The notes under the pieces were generated by a model. It was not told where the DNA came from. It ran no database searches and saw nothing but the letters and a program-made list of their open reading frames with translations. A program made the translations under genes and the position numbers. Source: Bacteroidales bacterium (GTDB taxonomy: Bacteria > Bacteroidota > Bacteroidia > Bacteroidales > UBA932). From it: a DNA stretch of 64,000 bases. The stretch is from NCBI GenBank assembly GCA_024401745.1, contig JAKSKK010000004.1:18450-82449 (forward strand), in the 5' to 3' direction. Of the stretch, positions 18,095 to 25,424 are shown one piece after another. Numbering within the stretch: the stretch's first letter is position 1; each line of letters begins with the position of its first letter.

Positions 18095-19383
18095 TGAAAA
18101 GAGGATTGATACTCGTGCTGGCATTGATGTCAGCCTGCGTAAATATGGAAGAGTCTCAGGATTATCCTGAGATTTTTCCGGATTATGTGGGCGTGACCGT
18201 GCCGCAGGGAATGGCTCCGCTGCACTTCGAGATGAAGGACGGCACCAGATGCCGCGTGCAGACCACTGTGGCAGGTGACACAACCTGGTACAAGGTCAGC
18301 GCCGCCGGTGTGAGCTACAGGGCATTCCCGGTCATCACCTCGCACGACGCTATCGATCCGTACATCGCATACCGACTGATCGAGCCCGGCTACGAGAGCT
18401 GGCACACTCTGAGTATATGCCAACGGGAACTGGCATCCTTCAAGGAGACTGAAATCGTCACCAACAAAGCGAACGGCCAAGGCTGCATAAACTGCCACAA
18501 TTTCCCGGGCGGAGACCCTTCAAGGATGATATTCCATGCCAGGGGCAAGGGCGGCGGTACCGTCATCATCGACGGTGACTGCGTGCGCCTTCTCAACATC
18601 GCCGGTGTGGGTCCGCGCAAGCAGGGCACCTATCCCTCATGGCATCCCGGCGGCAGGTACATAGCCTTCTCGTCAAATGTGACCAAGCAGAGCTTTGCCG
18701 TGGACGGCCGCCAGCCCATCGAGGTGTATGACACCTCGTCGGACCTCATCGTGCTCGACCTGCAGACCGACTCTGTGATCACATGCCCAAGCCTCTGTAC
18801 CGAGGATGAGCTCGAGACCTTCCCCTGTTGGTCGGAAGACGGCGGAACTCTCTACTATTGCAGCGCCTGGAATGCCGGGCCCGAACCCGGGGACCTGCAT
18901 TACCGCCTTATGTCAATATCGTTCAGCGATGGCGCTTTCGTTGGCGAGCCGCAGGAAATCTGGGCTGATGAGGCATCGTCAGTCTCATTCCCTCGCGTGA
19001 AGGGCGGCAAGCTTCTTTTCACGCGCTCTGCCTACGGCACATTCCCCATCTGGCACAGCGAGGCCGATCTCTGGATGCTCGATCTTGCTGACGGCAGCCT
19101 GCGTGAGGCCACGGAGCTCAACAGCCCTGACACCGAAAGCTACCATAGCTGGTCGTCGAACGGCCGCTGGGTAGTGTTCTCGTCAAGGAGGGACGACGGC
19201 CGCTACACCAGGCTGTATTTCGCTCATTACGACCCCGAGACCGGCTGCTTCGGCAAGCCATTCATGCTGCCTCAGCGCAAAGCGTCTCATAACAGCCTGA
19301 GGCTGAAGTCGTACAATATTCCCGAATTCGTGCTCGGCCCCGTGGCTGACAGGCAGAAGGAAATCTCTGAACTCTTCGACTGA
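18094..19383 (+). CDS. TolB-like beta-propeller lipoprotein with CXXCH motif
   Basis: The protein is 429 residues from the GTG at 18094, which overlaps the upstream TAG and gives a short lipoprotein signal (ALMSAC). A longer in-frame ATG at 17992 would run through the previous gene. After about 120 residues comes CINCH (C131, C134, H135), a c-type haem attachment motif, then PD40/WD40-like blades (SWHPGGRYIAFSS, CWSEDGGTLYYCS, SWSSNGRWVVFSS). It may be a surface or periplasmic propeller carrying one haem. The substrate is unknown. The stop overlaps the next ATG by one base. Whether haem is attached is not shown. Confidence 0.75.
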   Translation: MKRGLILVLALMSACVNMEESQDYPEIFPDYVGVTVPQGMAPLHFEMKDGTRCRVQTTVAGDTTWYKVSAAGVSYRAFPVITSHDAIDPYIAYRLIEPGYESWHTLSICQRELASFKETEIVTNKANGQGCINCHNFPGGDPSRMIFHARGKGGGTVIIDGDCVRLLNIAGVGPRKQGTYPSWHPGGRYIAFSSNVTKQSFAVDGRQPIEVYDTSSDLIVLDLQTDSVITCPSLCTEDELETFPCWSEDGGTLYYCSAWNAGPEPGDLHYRLMSISFSDGAFVGEPQEIWADEASSVSFPRVKGGKLLFTRSAYGTFPIWHSEADLWMLDLADGSLREATELNSPDTESYHSWSSNGRWVVFSSRRDDGRYTRLYFAHYDPETGCFGKPFMLPQRKASHNSLRLKSYNIPEFVLGPVADRQKEISELFD

Positions 19384-20447
19384 TGAAAAGGCGCATCCCG
19401 GAAATCGTACTCTTTGTGGCAGTGTTTGCCCTGAGCCTTGTCTTTCAGCGTTATACGCTGATGGACGAAGGTATGTGGAGCCTTTTCCTGCTCAGTCCTG
19501 ACTGGTTCCGCGAGACCTGTTCGCTGCCGCTGTCAGTCAGCCGCGCAGTGTCAGATTTTCTCCTTCAGTTCTACGATATTCCTCTCGTCGCCCCGGCAAT
19601 CACTGCGATGCTGACGCTTGGCGTCTACCTTCTTGGAGGAAGCATGCTGCTTGCCTGTGCCGCATGGCTGCTCGCGGCCCTGCTGCCCAGCCCTCAGTAT
19701 GCCGTGCTGGCGCTTTTTGTCGCGCTGGTGCTGCGTCTGGCGCTGATCCTGCTCAAGAAACGCATCCCTGAACCAAAACCCGCGCTGAGGCTCATCCCCA
19801 TAGTAGCGGCGGCTCTTGTAATTATTGCTCTGCCGTCGGTTTCTCGCAGGGAGACATTGTCGAAGGCCGAACTCTGCGCCCGCCAGGCCCAGTGGAGCAA
19901 GGTGCTGTCTGCCGCTACGCCGGCCGCCTGCAGCAAGGACCGCAGCCTTCTGCCATACGCGGCTCTGGCACTGTCTTCAGAGGGCCGTCTGAGCAGTGAC
20001 CTGGGCCTGTACGGCTTCAAGAGTGCTCAGGACCTCGACATGGAAGGCGTACAGAGCCGTGAGGGCTACTATTTCAGCAGCCTTATGTATGAGGCTCTGG
20101 GATGCCCCAATGAGGCCATTCATCGTATCTTCCAGGCCGGCTGCCATCTTGATCACGGAACGTCTTACATGGTGCTCTATCAGCTGATACGATACAACAT
20201 CGAGCGAGAGGACTTCACCATGGTACGCAAATACGCCGGAATCCTTGCCCGCAGTCCGCGTCATCGTTCTCTTGCCAGGAAGACTCTCGAGGTCTATGGC
20301 TCAAGACCGGACGGCTGCGTGGAGAAGGAATCCCCGAGCATAACGAACAATCCTATCTACAACCTCACCATGCTTTATCAGCATGGAATAGAAACGCAGG
20401 TCAGCGGCGACCTTTTCCAGGCGTACATGACCCTGTCGCAACAATAG
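19383..20447 (+). CDS. Multi-pass membrane protein with helical C-terminal domain, possibly DUF6057-like
   Basis: The protein is 354 residues. An N-terminal helix (about 6-25), a hydrophobic block (about 58-115) and another helix (about 132-150) give four to five membrane segments. Residues from about 155 on are soluble, alpha-helical and TPR-like (CARQAQWSKVLSAATPAACS, EALGCPNEAIHRIFQAG). The arrangement resembles Bacteroidetes membrane proteins found beside CXXCH propellers (DUF6057-like), but that match is from memory. It overlaps the propeller gene by one base and is 4 nt from the S41 protease gene, so these three are coupled. Confidence 0.6.
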   Translation: MKRRIPEIVLFVAVFALSLVFQRYTLMDEGMWSLFLLSPDWFRETCSLPLSVSRAVSDFLLQFYDIPLVAPAITAMLTLGVYLLGGSMLLACAAWLLAALLPSPQYAVLALFVALVLRLALILLKKRIPEPKPALRLIPIVAAALVIIALPSVSRRETLSKAELCARQAQWSKVLSAATPAACSKDRSLLPYAALALSSEGRLSSDLGLYGFKSAQDLDMEGVQSREGYYFSSLMYEALGCPNEAIHRIFQAGCHLDHGTSYMVLYQLIRYNIEREDFTMVRKYAGILARSPRHRSLARKTLEVYGSRPDGCVEKESPSITNNPIYNLTMLYQHGIETQVSGDLFQAYMTLSQQ

Positions 20448-20451
20448 CCGT

Positions 20452-21912
20452 ATGAAAACCCGTCGTTACCTGCTTCTTTGCCTTGCATTGCTCAGCCTTG
20501 CCTCTTGCAGAAAGGAAGAACCCGATGTGCTTCTGACCGAGAAGCATTACATCAACACTTTCGCATGCAGCATGATGTCGACCTACTATCTGTGGGTCGA
20601 CGAGGTCAAGTCTTCGTTGCAGAGCTGGCTGGAATCCGACGACCCGGTGCAGAAGGTCAAGGACTCACGCTACAAGGACGCCAAGGGCAATGATATCGAC
20701 AAGTGGACTCAGATGCTCACCTCGTATTCTTCGATGATCGGCTCAATGAGCGGCGATGTCGTGAGCTATGGCTATGACTTCCTCTTCTACCGGCTTCAGC
20801 AGAATTCAGATGCCCTCTGCGCCGTGGTCACTTTCTGCTATCCCGGCACGCCTGCTGCCGAGGCGTCCATCAAGCGCGGTGACGTCATTGTGAAGATAAA
20901 CGGCATGAACATAACCACTGAGAATTATCAGGATCTGTATTATTCCGATTTCAAAGGAGGTCTCGAGTGCGTTCTGACCATGCTTGACGGCAGGAGCGTC
21001 ACTCTGAAGGCTCGTGGCTTCTACGAGAATCCCGTGCTCGAGTGCAAGACCTTCGACTGCGGCAGCAAGAAGGTCGGCTATCTTCATTATACGAGCTTCA
21101 CCATAGCCAGCTGTCAGGATCTTATCGACGCCTGCCGGACGTTGAAGGATGAGGGTATCTCGGAACTGGTACTCGATCTCAGATACAACAGCGGAGGATA
21201 TGTCCTGACCGAGAATCTGCTGGCTTCGATGCTCGCGCCCGCCGAAGCAGTCGAGAATGCGGAACTCTACATGGTTGACGTATACAACAGCAGACTGGCG
21301 GAAGCCTGGGGCGAGAGCGAGACGCATTTCTCGACAGAATTCTCCGCTACCATCGACGGACGGCAGTACAGCTACTCTACGAGCGGCTGCAATCTCGGCA
21401 TCGACAAGCTCTATGTGCTGACCAGCAGCCTTTCGGCATCGGCTTCCGAGAGCCTGATCTGCGGTCTGCGCCCCTATCTGCCTATAGAAATCATAGGCGA
21501 GCAGACTTCAGGGAAGTATTGCGCCGGCATCGTGGAGAGCGCGACCGACTGGTATACCGAGAACCGTGAGGGCCTGGAAGAGAATGACGTCGACGTTACC
21601 GAGGCTCTCGGATACTGCGGCGACTGGGGCATATATGTCATGATAAGCCGCTATGCCGACAAGAACAAGGAAACGCCCTGCATGCCCGACGGTTTCATCC
21701 CCGATATGAAGCTTACAGACACTCCGGAGGACGGGATAGCCCTTGGCGACCCTTCCGAGTCACTCCTTCACTATGCTCTTGTGAAGGCTGGATACCCTGA
21801 CTCTCCAAAAGCAAAGACCTCCCAGGTCGGAAGGTCTTTTCAGAAGTGTGGGGATCAGCCCGGGCGTCAGCCGTATCGTCTGCTGCTGCCCGAAAGTCTG
21901 GGCTCCCTATAG
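20452..21912 (+). CDS. S41-family (C-terminal processing) peptidase lipoprotein
   Basis: The protein is 486 residues with a lipoprotein signal (LASC, C19). A PDZ-like region (about 105-190) is followed by the S41 domain: VLDLRYNSGG, the catalytic serine within SASASES (S330 by the 25-residue spacing rule) and lysine K355 in GEQTSGK. The last 35 codons run through a terminator-like hairpin (about 21806-21840) and overlap the converging aldo/keto reductase gene by 6 nt, so the true stop may once have lain before the hairpin. It is the last gene of the SusCD-linked locus. Confidence 0.88.
   Translation: MKTRRYLLLCLALLSLASCRKEEPDVLLTEKHYINTFACSMMSTYYLWVDEVKSSLQSWLESDDPVQKVKDSRYKDAKGNDIDKWTQMLTSYSSMIGSMSGDVVSYGYDFLFYRLQQNSDALCAVVTFCYPGTPAAEASIKRGDVIVKINGMNITTENYQDLYYSDFKGGLECVLTMLDGRSVTLKARGFYENPVLECKTFDCGSKKVGYLHYTSFTIASCQDLIDACRTLKDEGISELVLDLRYNSGGYVLTENLLASMLAPAEAVENAELYMVDVYNSRLAEAWGESETHFSTEFSATIDGRQYSYSTSGCNLGIDKLYVLTSSLSASASESLICGLRPYLPIEIIGEQTSGKYCAGIVESATDWYTENREGLEENDVDVTEALGYCGDWGIYVMISRYADKNKETPCMPDGFIPDMKLTDTPEDGIALGDPSESLLHYALVKAGYPDSPKAKTSQVGRSFQKCGDQPGRQPYRLLLPESLGSL
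21806..21840. terminator. Terminator-like hairpin inside the S41 gene end
   Basis: AAAGACCT (21813-21820) pairs with AGGTCTTT (21832-21839), with A- and T-rich flanks on both sides. It suits the minus-strand reductase gene that ends at 21907, and also the plus-strand operon, although there it lies within the open frame. Confidence 0.55.
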
Positions 21913-23229
21913 CAGTTCCTGCTTCAGTTTCTCGACATAGTCGTCGATCTTCTTGAGCTCTGCAGGTATCCTGATGCGCTGCGGGCATTCCTTCATGCAC
22001 TGTCCGCAGGCGATGCAGTGGTCGGCCTGGCGTATGGTCGGGATAGCCTTGTTATATGACAGCAGATACTTCCTGCGGGCGCGCACATAGTCCTTCTGCT
22101 CCTTCGAGCTCACGTAGGTGGCCTCGTTCACGGTCTTGTTGTAGAAGGCGAAGATTCCGGGGATGTCGATTCCGTAAGGGCAGGGCATGCAGTAGTTGCA
22201 GGCGGTGCAGTCCACGAGCGGATATTTCTTGAAAGTCTCGGCAATCTCGTCAAGCATGGCGAGCTCCTCTTCGCTGAGGGGCTTGAAGCCCAGATATGTG
22301 CTGAGGTTGTCCTGCAGGTGCTCCATGTAGGTCATGCCGCTGAGCACGGTCAGGACCCTGGGATATGTTCCGCAGAAGCGGAATGCCCACGATGCCACCG
22401 ACCTGCCCGGCTCGCGCTCCTTCATGCACTGTGCAAGGGGTGCGGGCACGCTGCCGAGCTTGCCGCCCAGCAGGGGCTCCATGATCACGACAGGAATTTC
22501 CAGGGCGTCGAGCATGTCGTAAAGTTCCTTTGCCGGGCCCTCGAACCAGTCGATGTAGTTCATCTGTATCTGCACGAAGTTCCAGTGGTAGGTCTCGTGC
22601 AGCTCGAGCAGTTCCTTCAGGCCTTCGGGCGAACCGTGGAACGAGAAGCCCAGGTTGCGTATGTGGCCCTTCTCCCTTTCCTCGAGCAGGAAGGGCATGA
22701 TGCCTGTGTCGCCGAAGCGGGTGTCGAAGGTCTTGCGGTTGCCTATTGAGTGCAGCAGGTAATAGTCTATATGGTCGGTCTGGTAGATGCGCAGCGACTC
22801 CTGATACATCTTCTTCGAGTTCTCGAGGGTCCAGTTCGAGAAGTTGGACATCTTGGTGGCGAGCAGCCACTTCTCTCTCGGATGCCTGTTCAGGGCGATG
22901 GAGGTCGCGGTCTCGCACTCTCCGCCGAGGTAGGTGGGGGAGGCGTCGAAATAGTTCACGCCATGCTCGATGGCGAAGTCGACCATCTCGTTGACCTTCT
23001 GCTGGTCGATGACCTTCTTCCCGTCCTCAGCCTCGACCATGGGCCAGCGCATGCAGCCGTAGCCCAGAAGGCTCACACCGGGGAAGTTCTGTGCCATCTC
23101 GCCGCTGAGTTCAGGGGCGTTCTTCGGCTCTTCGATCGCGCTCTTCGCTGCTTTGGGCGCGCAAGCGGCAACTCCAAGGACTGCGGCACCTGTGCCCGCG
23201 GTCTTGATAAAGTCTCGTCTATTCATCAT
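21907..23229 (-). CDS. Tat-exported aldo/keto reductase with C-terminal 2x[4Fe-4S] domain
   Basis: The protein is 440 residues. A Tat signal NRRDFIKTAGTGAAVLG leads to a cysteine (AACAP), suggesting a lipidated or periplasmic enzyme. An aldo/keto reductase TIM barrel (about 45-330) is followed by two ferredoxin motifs, CTACNYCMPCPYGIDIPG and CIACGQCMKECPQRIRIP. The start may be either ATG of an ATGATG pair (23229 or 23226). It overlaps the upstream polyferredoxin gene by 11 nt and has a GGAGG site before it. The pair probably passes electrons across the membrane to a reductase. Substrate unknown. Confidence 0.88.
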   Translation of the reverse strand: MMNRRDFIKTAGTGAAVLGVAACAPKAAKSAIEEPKNAPELSGEMAQNFPGVSLLGYGCMRWPMVEAEDGKKVIDQQKVNEMVDFAIEHGVNYFDASPTYLGGECETATSIALNRHPREKWLLATKMSNFSNWTLENSKKMYQESLRIYQTDHIDYYLLHSIGNRKTFDTRFGDTGIMPFLLEEREKGHIRNLGFSFHGSPEGLKELLELHETYHWNFVQIQMNYIDWFEGPAKELYDMLDALEIPVVIMEPLLGGKLGSVPAPLAQCMKEREPGRSVASWAFRFCGTYPRVLTVLSGMTYMEHLQDNLSTYLGFKPLSEEELAMLDEIAETFKKYPLVDCTACNYCMPCPYGIDIPGIFAFYNKTVNEATYVSSKEQKDYVRARRKYLLSYNKAIPTIRQADHCIACGQCMKECPQRIRIPAELKKIDDYVEKLKQELL

Positions 23230-24685
23230 GTCTGTGCTCCTCCAATCCGTTAACTGTTATTGCACTGATAGGCCTTACGGGGCAAAGGAACTCGCACTTT
23301 CCGCAGCCTATGCACTGGGTGTCGACCACGGTCGCAAGCTTCTTGCCGTCTTCGTTGACCATGAGTATGGCTCCGGTAGGGCATATTGTGCTGCACTTGC
23401 CGCAGCCTATGCAGAGCTCGTCGTTGACCTCGGCGAATCCTATGTGTATGCTGAGCTTCTCCTCCTTGCTGACCGGGCGGATGGCTCCGGCGGGGCAGAC
23501 GTCGCCGCAGACCGTGCATTCGGGGCGGCAGAAGCCTTTCTCGTAGCCCATTTCAGGCTGGAGAAGATGCTTGATGTCAGTGCTGGGGCGAAGGACTCCG
23601 TTGGGACAGTTGGATACGCAGAGCTGGCAGGCGGTGCACTTGCTGTAGAAGTCCTCGACGCTCTCGGCTCCCGGGGGAACCAGGCGGCCGTAGCGCTCGG
23701 GAACCTGCTTCTCGGCCACTTCAGCCAATCCACCGTCCTTGCGCTTTTCCTGTGCCTTTGCGATGCTGCCGGCACCAAGTACCAGTGCCGTGGTTGCTAT
23801 GAATGCGCGGCGGCTTGCGCCGTCTTCATTATTTTCCTTTTTCTCTTTTGTCTTCAAGCCAAAACTTATCGCGCCTTCCTTACAGCGTCCGATGCAGTCG
23901 AAGCAGTCGATGCAGCGGCTGTAGTCGATGGTGCGGGTCTCGGTATCGAGGCAGGCTGCCTTGCAGCCGCGGCCGCAGCGCCCGCATTCGACGCACTTGC
24001 TCTCGTCGATGCGTATCTTGAAGAGGCTGCAGCGGCTGAGGAGCCCGAGCAGGGTGCCCACAGGGCAGATGTTGCTGCACCATGCGCGTCCCCATATCCA
24101 TGCGCACACGCCAATGATGACCAGCGTGGCGGCTGCCGTGATGAGCAGTGCGGGAACGATGCTCTGGCCTTCTGAGAGGCCCACGATGCTGCGGACCATC
24201 CTGCCGTATGCGCTGTAGGGCTCGATGAGGGCCACGAACAGCTGTATGCCGGTGAAGATCGCGATGGCGGTCAGGGTGAACATGCCGTAGCGCACGATCC
24301 TGCGTTCCTTGTTGAACTTGAAGTGCTTGACCTCAGGCTTGATGGTGCTGACGGGGCCGACCTCCTTGCCTTCCTTGCGGGCCTGGGCGGCCTTCTGGAA
24401 GCGCTTTACGTTGATCTTGTTGGCTATGAGGCCTACCTGCCTGCGTATCCAGATGACCACGTCCTGGAACACGCCCAGGGGGCAGATCACCGAGCAGTAG
24501 ATGCGCCCGAACAGCAGGGTGAGCAGCACGATGCCGCCTGTCACGATGAAGTTTCCTGCAAGGCATGAAGGCAGGAACTGGAGCTTTGCCATCCATCCCC
24601 ACCACTGCTGGCCGATGCCCACCAGCAACAGCGTGATTCCCACGAAGAACAACGCTGCAAGTGCGATTCTGATTTTGCGTAACAT
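23219..24685 (-). CDS. NapH/NapG-like membrane polyferredoxin fusion
   Basis: The protein is 488 residues from the ATG at 24685; the frame extends upstream but only this start opens with a membrane helix. N-terminal helices carry two NapH-type CX3CP motifs (C64/C68 in RIYCSVICP, C203/C207 in RAWCSNICP), then two ferredoxin motifs (about 231-272). A second twin-arginine stretch (SRRAFIATTALVLGAG, R292-R293) begins a NapG-like part with four more Cys motifs (about 350-470). At least six iron-sulfur clusters are predicted. It looks like a quinol-oxidising membrane part fused to a periplasmic ferredoxin that feeds the downstream reductase. Confidence 0.82.
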   Translation of the reverse strand: MLRKIRIALAALFFVGITLLLVGIGQQWWGWMAKLQFLPSCLAGNFIVTGGIVLLTLLFGRIYCSVICPLGVFQDVVIWIRRQVGLIANKINVKRFQKAAQARKEGKEVGPVSTIKPEVKHFKFNKERRIVRYGMFTLTAIAIFTGIQLFVALIEPYSAYGRMVRSIVGLSEGQSIVPALLITAAATLVIIGVCAWIWGRAWCSNICPVGTLLGLLSRCSLFKIRIDESKCVECGRCGRGCKAACLDTETRTIDYSRCIDCFDCIGRCKEGAISFGLKTKEKKENNEDGASRRAFIATTALVLGAGSIAKAQEKRKDGGLAEVAEKQVPERYGRLVPPGAESVEDFYSKCTACQLCVSNCPNGVLRPSTDIKHLLQPEMGYEKGFCRPECTVCGDVCPAGAIRPVSKEEKLSIHIGFAEVNDELCIGCGKCSTICPTGAILMVNEDGKKLATVVDTQCIGCGKCEFLCPVRPISAITVNGLEEHRHDE

Positions 24686-24719
24686 AGATGCGAATTTAAC
24701 AAAATTCGCTGAATTGCTG

Positions 24720-24727
24720 TATCTTTG
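24720..24727 (+). promoter_or_regulatory. -7 box of thiN, leaderless arrangement
   Basis: TATCTTTG fits TAnnTTTG and ends 4 nt before the ATG at 24732, so transcription should begin at or next to the start codon. Confidence 0.6.
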
Positions 24728-24731
24728 CCGC

Positions 24732-25373
24732 ATGAAAAACATTGTAATTCTGGCAGCGGGTGAGTATCCCCGCAGAGAGTATCCGAAATGGCTGCTCGAC
24801 AGCGCCGACGTGGTCGTGTGCTGCGACAGCGCGATAGAGGGGCTGCTGCGCCGTGGCAAGGATGCCGACGTGGTGGTGGGAGACTTCGATTCCGTTGCCG
24901 GCAGGCACCTTCAGCGCACGAAGGCCAAGGTCGTCAGGAATGCCGACCAGGAGTGCAACGACCTCACGAAGGCGTTCAGATACGTCCTTGAGAACTATCC
25001 CGATGTGACTGACATACACATACTTGGCGCCACCGGCAAGTCGGAGGCGCATACCGTCGGCAACCTTTCCCTGCTGATGCAGTACGAGCAGGACTACCAG
25101 CTTTCGCAGAGGGGGATAAAGCTCGACATGGTGTCTGACTATTCCACCTCGTTCGCAATCACCGACAGCACCGAGCTGCACCTCGGGGCAGGCAGGCGGA
25201 TATCGATCTTCTCTCCCGACGTCACTCTCAGGATAAAGTCCCGCGGCCTCACCTGGCCGTTGGACTCAGTGGTGTTCGACAACTGGTGGAAAGCCACCCT
25301 CAACATAGCCTCCGAAGACGTGGTGGAACTGACTTTCAGCCATCCTTCCATGGCTCTGGTGATTCTGGATTAG
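24732..25373 (+). CDS. thiN: Thiamine pyrophosphokinase
   Basis: The protein is 213 residues. It transfers pyrophosphate from ATP to thiamine to give thiamine diphosphate. The conserved pieces are visible: VVVCCDSAIEGLLRRG, GDFDSV, DQECNDLTKAF (the acidic substrate-binding motif) and ILGATGKSEAHTVGNLSLL. The C-terminal beta-sandwich completes the fold. The ATG at 24732 is chosen because the upstream extension to 24501 is antisense to the polyferredoxin gene. It diverges from that gene and is followed by alaS. Confidence 0.92.
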   Translation: MKNIVILAAGEYPRREYPKWLLDSADVVVCCDSAIEGLLRRGKDADVVVGDFDSVAGRHLQRTKAKVVRNADQECNDLTKAFRYVLENYPDVTDIHILGATGKSEAHTVGNLSLLMQYEQDYQLSQRGIKLDMVSDYSTSFAITDSTELHLGAGRRISIFSPDVTLRIKSRGLTWPLDSVVFDNWWKATLNIASEDVVELTFSHPSMALVILD

Positions 25374-25393
25374 CATCCTACCGAAAAAATATG

Positions 25394-25401
25394 TATTTTT
25401 G
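25394..25401 (+). promoter_or_regulatory. -7 box upstream of alaS
   Basis: TATTTTTG fits TAnnTTTG and lies 23 nt before the alaS ATG. No clear -33 element was seen. Confidence 0.45.
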
Positions 25402-25424
25402 TAGATTGTTTAATTTGCAACATT

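Noticed and set aside
23153-24175. 340-codon plus-strand frame opposite the polyferredoxin gene
   Set aside because: The minus strand has clear iron-sulfur motifs over the same span, and the plus-strand translation is alanine-rich with no recognisable motif.
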